Shown: one piece after another, positions 1 to 6,610 of the stretch | How positions within the stretch are numbered: position 1 is the first letter of the stretch | Layout: every line of letters starts with the position of its first letter | Assembly: GCA_030628325.1 (NCBI GenBank) | Contig: DAOVRB010000004.1 | Coordinates: 1-15,292, forward strand | Length of the DNA: 15,292 bases | Source: Methanomicrobiaceae archaeon | Lineage (GTDB): Archaea > Halobacteriota > Methanomicrobia > Methanomicrobiales > Methanomicrobiaceae | Direction of reading: 5' to 3' | Notes under the pieces: model-generated | Database searches by the model: none | Seen by the model: only the letters and a program-made list of their open reading frames with translations | What the model was told of the DNA's origin: nothing | Position numbers and translations under genes: made by a program

Positions 1-1195
1 CAGATTGGAGATGGCTGACATCACCGACAGCAAGACTAAATACTGCAAGAGAACTACTCTGCACTCCATGAAGTACCCTTCTTAACTGCCTTTCAAAGAA
101 CAACTGTCCGTTATTTCCGGCAAATGAATCGCTTATCACTTTAAGGTGTTCTCTGAATCTGTCATATTCCGTCCCGTTATTTTCTGTTACACTGCCACCA
201 GTTTCACCATTCTTCCAGCCCCTGAGTGTATTACTCACTCTGTCCTTCCTGCCAGTGCGGTAGAGATGAAAAGTACGGTTTTCAGGCCGGATCATATTTA
301 GCACATCAGTAATCTCATCCGGGTCATTGTAAAACCTGATATCGCCAATGAAATTCCCGCCTGAAATAAAAAAAACAGTGAATTTTGTTCTGCTCGTAAA
401 TTCCTTTGCAAGCAGGCTGCCAATACCCTCCTTTAACTTTTCAAAAGCCGGTTTTGGATACGGTAATGAAGCGTCAGGGAGATCCACAACATACAGGAAA
501 TCGTTCTCTTCAAGTCCCATATACTCTTTTACATAGAGTTTGTTGTATTTTGCTGAGAGTTTCCAGTCAATATCACGCAACGTATCACCATCAGCATACT
601 CACGGAAAGCTCTGATATCCATGCTTTTTATCGGCGTTATTTTTTCTACATATGCACCTTCTGTGGCCGCATGATATTCCTGATTAAATCTTAGTGATGG
701 ATACACAACCACCTGATCGCCTTTTTGTTGTTTGTTGATGACAATTTCTGACCTGAAAAACCGATCTTTTGCAGACATTGTAATTCCGGTAAAGATGATG
801 GTACCCACAGCCAGACTTCTGAATTTGTATCTTAGTCTGCATTTATGATTGCCATCCAATAATGGCATTACATTCTTTCCTGACACAAGGAAAGTACCTG
901 CCGGCAGATTGTCGGCAAACGTGAGTGAAATACCTGGTATATTTTTGCATGTAACCAGAGTTTCTGCCTCCACAACAGTTCCCTGCCGTACAAAACGCTT
1001 GCCGGGATTTCGTGTGACCTGTACTGCAGAAGCGACATTATTTATACCACTCAGGAAAAATACGGCACGGTACGTGAGAAACAGGGTCAGTCCAGCCGCT
1101 GCAATCAGGGATGGGATGTCATCAAAGACAAATGAAAAAAAAGTAAGCAGGGTGACCAGAGCCAAAAACCACTGTGTGCATCTTGTTAACTGCAT
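1..1195 (-). CDS. DUF58 domain protein, 3' end beyond the window
   Basis: The reverse strand stays open from an ATG at 1195 to the left edge (398 codons), so the stop codon lies outside the window. Two hydrophobic stretches (about residues 9-24 and 28-49) form an N-terminal membrane hairpin. A beta-rich segment follows, then the DUF58 signature around residues 196-226 (REYADGDTLRDIDWK, then SAKYNKLYVKEY). The vWA-like fold begins at FLYVVDLPDAS (about 233-243), where a canonical MIDAS DxSxS is not evident. The ATG lies four bases after the MoxR stop, and GGGGTG within the end of the MoxR gene can serve as ribosome binding site, so the two are co-transcribed. DUF58 proteins usually accompany MoxR ATPases and are presumed partners or substrates of them; the biochemical role is unknown. 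Family length is usually about 400-430 residues, so little is missing. Confidence 0.88.
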   Translation of the reverse strand, partial: MQLTRCTQWFLALVTLLTFFSFVFDDIPSLIAAAGLTLFLTYRAVFFLSGINNVASAVQVTRNPGKRFVRQGTVVEAETLVTCKNIPGISLTFADNLPAGTFLVSGKNVMPLLDGNHKCRLRYKFRSLAVGTIIFTGITMSAKDRFFRSEIVINKQQKGDQVVVYPSLRFNQEYHAATEGAYVEKITPIKSMDIRAFREYADGDTLRDIDWKLSAKYNKLYVKEYMGLEENDFLYVVDLPDASLPYPKPAFEKLKEGIGSLLAKEFTSRTKFTVFFISGGNFIGDIRFYNDPDEITDVLNMIRPENRTFHLYRTGRKDRVSNTLRGWKNGETGGSVTENNGTEYDRFREHLKVISDSFAGNNGQLFFERQLRRVLHGVQSSSLAVFSLAVGDVSHLQS

Positions 1196-1199
1196 CAGG

Positions 1200-2174
1200 T
1201 CACGGCACCCCGATACTCTCAAGGATCTCCTGTACCACCTGTTTTGTGGTAATCCCGTTGATTTCTGCTTCACGGTTTAAGATAAGTCTGTGCTGGAATG
1301 CATATCCGGCAACAAATTTCACATCATCAGGAATTACAAAAAAACGTCCCTGGAGCACAGCACAGGCCTTTGCACCACGAATCAGTGCAATTGAACCCCG
1401 TGAACTTGACCCCAGTGATAGGTCGCCATGTTCTCTCGTTGCCACGACTATGTCTCTTATGTACTCAATAATCTCATCTTCAATGTGTACATTCCGTGTC
1501 TTCTCAATAAAACGGAGAATCTTTTCAGGACTGGCAAGTCTGGATACAGAATTCAGGTATGAATCGAGGTCCAGGTGACCTGTGTGTTCACGCATGATCA
1601 TTTCAAGTTCACTATCCCCGTCAAGATATTCCGACTGGATGCTGAACATAAACCTGTCTTTCTGTGCTTCAATAAGAGGGAATGTACCTTCCTGCTCATA
1701 TGGATTTTGTGTTGCAACCGCAAAAAACGGTTTTTCCAGAGAAGTTGTTTCGCCGTCAATTGTAACCTGCCCTTCACTCATTACCTCAATAAATGCAGTC
1801 TGGCTCTTTGGCGGGAGACGGTTGATCTCGTCAATCAGAACAATATTTGAAAAAACAGGTCCTTTTTGCTGTATAAATTCATGTGATTCCGCATTCCACG
1901 TCCTGATGCCTACAATATCGGCGGGCTGGGTGTCCACCGCACACTGAACCCTTGAAAAGTGACATCCGCTCAGCTCAGCAATAATTTTGACAATTGTTGT
2001 TTTTGCAGTGCCGGGAACGCCTTCAATCAGCATGTGGCCGCCTGAGATAATGGCAATGTCAATCAGCCTGATTATATCCTCATTGCCGATGATAAACCTG
2101 CCAATATCTTCATTCATCTGCTGAAATGCCAGTGTAAGTTCATTTACTTCATCCTGTGAAATCTCTCTGTTCAT
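1200..2174 (-). CDS. MoxR family AAA+ ATPase
   Basis: This is a 324-residue cytoplasmic AAA+ ATPase of the MoxR family. Walker A is GVPGTAKT (52-59), Walker B is IVLIDEINR (111-119), sensor 1 is ATQNP (154-158), and the MoxR-specific EGTFPLIEAQKDRF is at 162-175, where the family usually has PEAQLDRF. The C-terminal half is the helical lid domain. MoxR proteins act as chaperone-like ATPases that mature or activate protein complexes, often with vWA or DUF58 partners, as the adjoining gene suggests. The start is well supported: AAGGAG lies six bases upstream and overlaps the TAA stop of the DUF4350 gene. The stop is four bases from the DUF58 start. The client is unknown. Length and motifs are normal for the family, so the family call is firm. 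Confidence 0.95.
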   Translation of the reverse strand: MNREISQDEVNELTLAFQQMNEDIGRFIIGNEDIIRLIDIAIISGGHMLIEGVPGTAKTTIVKIIAELSGCHFSRVQCAVDTQPADIVGIRTWNAESHEFIQQKGPVFSNIVLIDEINRLPPKSQTAFIEVMSEGQVTIDGETTSLEKPFFAVATQNPYEQEGTFPLIEAQKDRFMFSIQSEYLDGDSELEMIMREHTGHLDLDSYLNSVSRLASPEKILRFIEKTRNVHIEDEIIEYIRDIVVATREHGDLSLGSSSRGSIALIRGAKACAVLQGRFFVIPDDVKFVAGYAFQHRLILNREAEINGITTKQVVQEILESIGVP

Positions 2175-2183
2175 ATTGTCTCC

Positions 2184-3059
2184 TTATATTATCTTCCGGT
2201 TGACTGCATAAAGCAGTGAAAAGACAGCGGCAGTTATTACAGCTATCTTCAGTATCGTATTCTGTTTCATTCTGTTCATCAGGCTTAGTATTCCGTCTGA
2301 GCCGGCGGTCTGCGAGCCTGACTGGTCAACAATGAGATGTTTATCCTGTGTAAGAATATTCTGTATAAACTGTTTATTATCTCTTTTTCCCCGTTCAACA
2401 TTCATCCCGTTAATGAAAATACTTGGGTCTGACAGCAAAAATATTATTCCCTCACCAATACTCTCATGCACAAATACGGGGTATTCTGAGAGGGATTCTG
2501 ACTTATCGATTCTGTTATTGCCGTTTTCATCGTCCCAGCTGAGGATAGATGACGTAATAAGAGCCTCACCGCCTGATACATAAGACGGACAGTTCAGCAC
2601 AATTGTTTCCACTCCGTTTATGACCGTGGCATTGCCTTTTGTATAACAGATCACTAAAGAGGGTTCGTTGTATTCCATATCTACACTTGTCACGTTTCCA
2701 GGCACAACCGACATGGTACTGCCAATCGTGTGTAAGAGCCCGTTTGAGACTCCGTTTTCATCAGCAATAAACAGGTGGCCGCCTCCGTGTACAAACTCCC
2801 TCAGTATCCCTGTTTCTTCTTCTGAAAATTCTTTATCTGGCGCGATTATCAGGAGTGTTGTATTCGCCTCTGAATTCAGGTCTTTGTAGTCATACAAAAA
2901 CTTCCCGCCCACATCCTCGACCATATCTGCAAAGACGGATGTTCCGTTCCACTGGGTATTATAACGGCTGTATTCGAGGGATGTTTGTGAAAAATGTGCA
3001 GAGATGATCATCAGTGAGATGACAATCAAAATGACCGCAATCCATCTGCCGTAATTCAT
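2184..3059 (-). CDS. DUF4350 domain membrane protein
   Basis: This 291-residue protein has an N-terminal membrane segment (about 6-23), a large extracytoplasmic domain and a C-terminal membrane segment (about 268-287) with a short positively charged tail. The motif SRYNTQWNGTSVFADM (31-46), then LLIIAPDKEFSEEE (69-82) and FVHGGGHLFIADENG (89-103), match the DUF4350 family, which has a glutamine-amidotransferase-like fold but no known activity; I see no catalytic Cys-His pair. It sits between the coiled-coil/DUF4129-like gene (69 bases upstream) and moxR (9 bases downstream), the usual neighbourhood of DUF4350 in archaea and actinobacteria. GGTGA lies five bases before the ATG. It is probably a membrane partner of the MoxR/DUF58 system. 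The family assignment is fairly secure and the function unknown. Confidence 0.85.
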   Translation of the reverse strand: MNYGRWIAVILIVISLMIISAHFSQTSLEYSRYNTQWNGTSVFADMVEDVGGKFLYDYKDLNSEANTTLLIIAPDKEFSEEETGILREFVHGGGHLFIADENGVSNGLLHTIGSTMSVVPGNVTSVDMEYNEPSLVICYTKGNATVINGVETIVLNCPSYVSGGEALITSSILSWDDENGNNRIDKSESLSEYPVFVHESIGEGIIFLLSDPSIFINGMNVERGKRDNKQFIQNILTQDKHLIVDQSGSQTAGSDGILSLMNRMKQNTILKIAVITAAVFSLLYAVNRKII

Positions 3060-3128
3060 CTGCTTTCACCTGTTTGTCCTGACATGTGTATCCTTTTTAA
3101 TTGTGCTGTGCAGTAGCAGAGGTCAATT

Positions 3129-4937
3129 TCACTGAACGACACTTCCTAATGCTGACAACGCCTCTTCCCACGCTGAAAGAAGGGTGTCCCTGCCTTCGTA
3201 AACCGGATTTCTTCCACCGTAAATGACCTCTTCAAAGCGATATATAAATGCCTCCACCCTTTTGTGTGGAGCACTGCCGGCGATAGCCGAAGCCCGTTCT
3301 CTTGCAGTCGCAGAATGGGTGAACCGGACTCCTGAAATAATTTCCAGCTCTTCAAAGATGGTGGTGGCAAGGTGCTTTGCGGCCCGTTTTTGTTCTCCTG
3401 TGTTAAGCAGTACACTGTACTGTTCACGTACGTTTTCTGGTTTATATTTTCTCTCTGCAGGTGCTTTTGTTTCAGGAATTTCAGTTGCAGATGCAAGGTC
3501 ATGGGTATCAGTACTTTCTCTGTCTGTACTCTCTGTCTCATCTCTACCCCGTCTGGAACGTCTGATATAATACAATCCTGCACCACCGAAAAACAGGATA
3601 CACGCACCCCCTACAATCAGAGTTAAGATCAGTGTTACCAGTGAACCTGTTTCAACAGAAACCGAATCACTCTTTGAAGATTTCAGTGGGAAACCCTTCC
3701 CACTGAAAGATGCCTGTATTACAACTTCACGTGAATCCGCAGGAACTGTAACAGAACCAAAATAGGTTCCATCTGAGTCTGTTGTAAACTCTGTTGTTTC
3801 ATTGCCGTCAACAGAGATTGTCACAGGTGCCCGACCGACAGGAATTATCCCGTGAATTGTTTCTGCAACAAGACTTCCGGAGCAGGCAACTGCCTCTCCG
3901 TTCGGTGTTACCCGACAGGTGAGATTTATGTTTGTCTCTGATTTATTGAGAGAGAAGAGTATAATATTTGAATATGTCTGTTCCATGACAGAATATGCGA
4001 GATGCAGACCACCTGAGATTTTTCTGATTTTGTACGGCAGTTGGTATGTGCCGTTCTCATTTGTCTCTGTGGATGAGTACTCCCTGCTGTCGATAAAGAG
4101 AGTTACCTCTTTTCCCTGCGGATAACCTCCTGAGAGGTTGCCTGAAAAAAGAAGGGAATCGGCATATGTACCGGTATCCGGAGATACTGCAAGACTTAAC
4201 TTATAATCCGGTTGAGCATCCGGTTCAGATTCTGATTCTGTATTCGTAGTCTGCTTCTTTTTTTCAAGCTCATCCACTCTCTTGTCCTGTCCGTCGTCAA
4301 CTTCACTGACAATTTCCTCAAAGGTTTTTACACTCTCTTTATGTCTGGTTGTGTTAAGCTCGATTTTTTCAGCTGTGCTTTGCATTTTTTCTGAATTTGA
4401 AGCATATTTACTATATTCCCCCTTTATTTTATTTCTGAGGGCTTCGCCTTCGTAGACTATTGAATAATATAGTGAAGGGTCGTCTTTATCCTGATATTTA
4501 ATCTCAAGTTTATTCAACTCTTCAAGGTCTATATTGTCTTCCAGAAGTTGCCGGAGACTCTCATAATTATTCGTATTTTGCTCTTTGAAATCTCCCAGTT
4601 CGGATTCGGACATATCCAGATTGAGAACCAGATTGTCAAACTGCTTCATATATCTGGCATATGCTTTCAGGTCATCTTCTGCATCTTCGAAATTTTTAAA
4701 CTTTATATCAAGAACTATGGTACCGGATGAATCAAGGAAATCCTGCATAAGCGGGAGCATGGTTTCAGTTTTTTCCTGTGAAATTAATTTCAGGGCCTGA
4801 GGGTTGAAATGGTATTGGGTTTCTGCATGTGCCTTTATTGTATAGAGTTCAGGTGACTTCGCATGGGGTGTGAGCATTAGAAGAAATACTACAGATAATA
4901 TGGCAATTGCCAGAAAAAATTTGGTTTTATTATCCAT
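3129..4937 (-). CDS. Membrane-anchored protein with coiled coil, beta-sandwich repeats and DUF4129-like tail
   Basis: This 602-residue protein has a signal anchor or signal peptide (about 7-25), then a charged helical and coiled-coil region (about 80-230) ending in an acidic Glu/Ser/Thr linker. Two beta-sandwich or Ig-like repeats follow (about 245-330 and 335-428); the second holds Cys341 and Cys352, a possible disulfide. Next come a membrane helix (432-458), a basic stop-transfer (RRSRRGR), a Ser/Thr/Glu linker and a cytoplasmic helical domain (500-602) with FIYRFEEVIYGGR, resembling DUF4129. Many archaeal DUF4129 proteins carry a transglutaminase domain instead; none is visible here, so the extracellular part may bind rather than process a target. 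Its ATG overlaps the end of the upstream small gene by eight bases, which indicates translational coupling. The domain limits are read by eye, and the DUF4129 label is tentative. Confidence 0.8.
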   Translation of the reverse strand: MDNKTKFFLAIAILSVVFLLMLTPHAKSPELYTIKAHAETQYHFNPQALKLISQEKTETMLPLMQDFLDSSGTIVLDIKFKNFEDAEDDLKAYARYMKQFDNLVLNLDMSESELGDFKEQNTNNYESLRQLLEDNIDLEELNKLEIKYQDKDDPSLYYSIVYEGEALRNKIKGEYSKYASNSEKMQSTAEKIELNTTRHKESVKTFEEIVSEVDDGQDKRVDELEKKKQTTNTESESEPDAQPDYKLSLAVSPDTGTYADSLLFSGNLSGGYPQGKEVTLFIDSREYSSTETNENGTYQLPYKIRKISGGLHLAYSVMEQTYSNIILFSLNKSETNINLTCRVTPNGEAVACSGSLVAETIHGIIPVGRAPVTISVDGNETTEFTTDSDGTYFGSVTVPADSREVVIQASFSGKGFPLKSSKSDSVSVETGSLVTLILTLIVGGACILFFGGAGLYYIRRSRRGRDETESTDRESTDTHDLASATEIPETKAPAERKYKPENVREQYSVLLNTGEQKRAAKHLATTIFEELEIISGVRFTHSATARERASAIAGSAPHKRVEAFIYRFEEVIYGGRNPVYEGRDTLLSAWEEALSALGSVVQ

Positions 4938-5217
4938 TAATAATCTCCAGAACTTTCTGTGCTACTATAGCGCCGAATATCAGAACTCCTATTGCCACGA
5001 TGTACTTTACATATCTGATGTACTGTGGTTGCGAAAACGGTGGGTCAATCAATTCAACAATTACCAAAAGCCCGATTAACCAGAGGACAAAAAAGATCTC
5101 GAGGTTAATATTTACTGACAGAACCATAAAGAACAGGACAACTATAAGCCAGATGACAAGTACTGCAATCGCTGTCTTTTTTTTGGTTGTTGTCATCTCT
5201 ATATATATTATCCCCAT
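4930..5217 (-). CDS. Small three-helix membrane protein, first gene of the MoxR operon
   Basis: The 95-residue product is almost entirely hydrophobic. It has three predicted helices (about 14-34, 37-57 and 67-88), a basic N-terminus (TTTKKK) and a short polar loop (DPPFSQPQYIRY) between helices 2 and 3. I do not recognise a named family. It is the promoter-proximal gene and overlaps the next gene by eight bases. Two starts are possible: ATG at 5217, or ATG at 5196 (Met8, MTTTKKK). A TATA-like TTTAAATA at 5230-5223 would place transcription start near 5200, which favours the shorter, nearly leaderless form; neither start has a good ribosome binding site. The longer frame is listed so that both are covered. 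It probably assembles with the other membrane proteins of this operon. Confidence 0.75.
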   Translation of the reverse strand: MGIIYIEMTTTKKKTAIAVLVIWLIVVLFFMVLSVNINLEIFFVLWLIGLLVIVELIDPPFSQPQYIRYVKYIVAIGVLIFGAIVAQKVLEIING

Positions 5218-5222
5218 GTTGA

Positions 5223-5230
5223 TATTTAAA
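5223..5230 (-). promoter_or_regulatory. TATA box of the MoxR operon
   Basis: TTTAAATA on the minus strand matches the archaeal TATA consensus. With the usual spacing of 25-27 bases, transcription would begin near 5200, just before the internal ATG at 5196 of the first operon gene. A second AT run (ATATATATA, about 5200-5210) lies too close to either start to be the operative box. This is a prediction from sequence only. Confidence 0.5.
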
Positions 5231-5235
5231 TTACT

Positions 5236-5352
5236 GTACGTGCTGTGACTGTAATGCCGCTACAAACTACTCTGTTGCTATTACCTGTACCATTATTGTA
5301 CTGTAGTGGTACTGTAATGCAGGTACAAATTTCTCCGACTATAAACTTGTAC
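5236..5352. promoter_or_regulatory. Cluster of GTAC-centred sites between divergent genes
   Basis: Six GTAC tetramers occur, starting at 5236, 5287, 5298, 5309, 5323 and 5349, mostly within a (C/T)TGTAC or GTACTGTA context. Three are spaced exactly 11 bases apart, one helical turn. The 20-base units at 5248-5267 and 5311-5330, both beginning ACTGTAATGC, agree at 17 positions. Chance would give about one GTAC in 256 bases. The cluster lies between the predicted promoters of the divergent operon and the secreted-protein gene, so it could be a shared operator. The regulator is unknown. Confidence 0.45.
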
Positions 5353-5380
5353 AACTACAAAATACGGTTCTCTGCAAAAA

Positions 5381-5388
5381 GTATATTA
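5381..5388 (+). promoter_or_regulatory. TATA-like box of the secreted-protein gene
   Basis: GTATATTA preceded by an A-run lies about 38 bases upstream of the ATG at 5423. Transcription would begin near 5410, just ahead of the ribosome binding site GGTGATG at 5414-5420. This is prediction by spacing only. Confidence 0.4.
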
Positions 5389-5422
5389 TTACACATAGCA
5401 TACAGTTGTGTCTGGTGATGGT

Positions 5423-5920
5423 ATGAACAAAATTTCAATAATCTGTTTTGTGATCGCAGTTATGCTTGTAGCCGTGCCTGCATCTGCAGTCACCTCAGAG
5501 TCACTGAAGATTGATGTGGGGGCAGGGGGCGATTCAAAAGTAGAATTTGATTATTCTCTAAACTGGCTTGAAAATTTTGCTGTATTCTTAAAGATGGGTG
5601 ATCCTGCATCTGAGCTAAAAAAAGGCCTGGAAGGTTATTCTGACAAAGAAGTTGAGGTTACATCTGTAAGTGACGGGAAGGCGGCATTCATCGTATATGG
5701 TTTTGCCCATGTTACTGAATCCAATGATTCTGTTGCATATAGGACTCCGGTACTGAATTTCACTGATGCGGAAAAAGTTCTGAAAGGTTACTGGTTTGCG
5801 CCGCTGATTTCGGTTGACCTGTCTCCTGCCGAAACAACCATCAGGTTCCCTGACAGTTATGAGAAGAAATTCTATAATGCAATTGAAATCCCTTCAATAA
5901 CGCATAAAATAATGAAATAG
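5423..5920 (+). CDS. Small secreted protein of unknown function
   Basis: The 165-residue product starts with a clear signal peptide: MNK, a hydrophobic core to about residue 18, and a PASA cleavage site near residue 22. The mature part is about 143 residues, acidic, without cysteines and with mixed beta/alpha character. An in-frame ATG at 5408 would add five residues, but GGTGATG at 5414-5420 lies correctly for the ATG at 5423, and the signal peptide then begins at its usual place. No catalytic motif or anchor is visible, so it is exported or loosely surface-associated. I do not recognise the family. It is transcribed away from the MoxR operon and shares the GTAC-rich upstream region with it, which hints at common control. 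Confidence 0.8.
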   Translation: MNKISIICFVIAVMLVAVPASAVTSESLKIDVGAGGDSKVEFDYSLNWLENFAVFLKMGDPASELKKGLEGYSDKEVEVTSVSDGKAAFIVYGFAHVTESNDSVAYRTPVLNFTDAEKVLKGYWFAPLISVDLSPAETTIRFPDSYEKKFYNAIEIPSITHKIMK

Positions 5921-5924
5921 TCCC

Positions 5925-5944
5925 TGTCAGGTTAATATCTGACA
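5925..5944 (+). terminator. Weak hairpin after the secreted-protein gene
   Basis: TGTCAG and CTGACA pair perfectly around an eight-base AT-rich loop, starting four bases after the stop codon, and are followed by TTATATTC. The stem is short and the T-tract poor, so terminator function is only possible. Confidence 0.3.
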
Positions 5945-5957
5945 TTATATTCACCCT

Positions 5958-6084
5958 GAAAACGTGCATGACCTCTCAAGGTCACGCACTGTTTGATGAA
6001 AGTGGCATTTGCCACTTTCATGCTAAATGAGATCCCCGTTTTCAGCAAACAGTGCGTGAACGCTTACGCGTCATGCACATTTTC
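5958..6084. repeat. Inverted pair of small structured repeat elements
   Basis: Two copies of one element face each other: one read on the plus strand from 5958 (GAAAACGTGCATGAC), the other on the minus strand from 6084 (GAAAATGTGCATGAC). Each has hairpin 1 (5964-5989 and 6078-6052), then CACTGTTTG, then hairpin 2. Hairpin 2 of the left copy is a perfect 12-base stem with a TT loop (5996-6021). Hairpin 1 loops and inner stems differ (CC/GG around TCTCAA versus CGC/GCG around GTAA) but pairing is kept. A third copy lies at 9154-9221. No coding frame is evident, so it is best described as a REP- or MITE-like element. Confidence 0.8.
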
Positions 6085-6219
6085 TGGCAGATTCCTGTAT
6101 CTGACTGACAGTACCCCCGTTGTATCCCGTCACCAATATTGAGTCTGTCCAACCAACAATTCTACATATAAAACTAAGCTAATTTCAAAGATACAGCAAA
6201 ACTTTCGTTTTTGAACGCA

Positions 6220-6318
6220 GTAAGGATCACACAGGAAATTATTATCGATTCAACGTCACTTGAGGCGTCACAATACAACTCCCATGCCCGGTTCAATCCA
6301 TATTATCGGGAATGTGGG
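6220..6318 (+). pseudogene. Transposase remnant (DDE type)
   Basis: The plus-strand frame reads VRITQEIIIDSTSLEASQ, then YNSHARFNPYYREC. It resembles the region around the first catalytic Asp of archaeal DDE transposases, which carry IDST.LEASRYD..A.YNPHY. The Asp in IDST would be that catalytic residue. Stops lie just downstream (TAA at about 6343) and the rest of the gene is missing, so this is a relic. The family call rests on a remembered motif only. Confidence 0.5.
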
Positions 6319-6504
6319 CGTGCTCTGCGATTATATTTTATGTAAGACTGGTGAAAACCACCTGTTTGCTAGAGCGGGAGCTTTAGCTGTTTGTCTGATA
6401 TTGTATCTATTTTCCAGATTATTGCAATGATGTAGGCCAGAGAGGCCGTTATACTGCGCGTTTTTGAGTATTGCCCGGTGAGTATAATAGGTTATAATCC
6501 AGTT

Positions 6505-6522
6505 GGACAATAGTTATTGTCC
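6505..6522. repeat. Perfect palindrome inside the IS right end
   Basis: GGACAATA, the two bases GT, and TATTGTCC form a perfect eight-base inverted repeat about 30 bases inside the right terminus. In the second copy of this IS end the left arm is missing and the structured repeat element sits in its place (9154-9221). It may be a subterminal site of the IS. Confidence 0.5.
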
Positions 6523-6610
6523 TGGCAGATCATCACTGGCTGGACAGGCTCGTAAAAATAATGATGTCCATTCGATATTTTTATTTTTAAATCAGCCAAT
6601 GTAATAAGAT

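Larger units (their letters stand above)
6141..6551 (+). mobile_element. Internally deleted IS derivative with both ends, left end of the composite element
   Basis: The left end GAGTCTGTCCAACCA and the right end, read in reverse as GAGCCTGTCCAGCCA, agree at 13 of 15 bases, as terminal inverted repeats should. The inside holds a short transposase remnant (6220-6318) and a 3' segment (6310-6551) that recurs at 8959-9263; 6449-6475 and 9098-9124 are identical over 27 bases. At about 411 bp it is far too short for a working IS, so it is a deletion derivative that could be mobilised only in trans. The IS family is not determined; the ends do not match one I can name. Confidence 0.65.
6085..6610. 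other. Gene-free stretch: IS derivative and promoter region of the acyl-CoA synthetase gene
   Basis: Bases 6085-6134 show nothing recognisable. Bases 6135-6551 are the AATATT flank and the IS derivative described separately. Bases 6552-6610 are AT-rich and lead into the acyl-CoA synthetase gene, with TATA-like runs (GATATTTTTA near 6573 and TTTTTAAA near 6583) but no strong ribosome binding site before the ATG. No intact gene or RNA gene was found here. Confidence 0.6.

Noticed and set aside
348..615. Plus-strand frames of 62 and 69 codons
   Set aside because: They overlap the DUF58 frame on the opposite strand and have no plausible protein features.
849..1280. Open plus-strand frame of 143 codons
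   Set aside because: It lies antisense to the DUF58 gene, whose minus-strand frame shows clear family motifs over the same bases.
3146..3607. Second minus-strand frame of 153 codons inside the 602-residue protein gene
   Set aside because: It is out of frame with the recognisable DUF4129-like tail and membrane helix, has no binding site, and its composition is unlike a real protein.
5958..6084. CRISPR array or tRNA-like structure
   Set aside because: There are only two copies, in opposite orientation and without regular spacers, and no cloverleaf or CCA-like end can be drawn.
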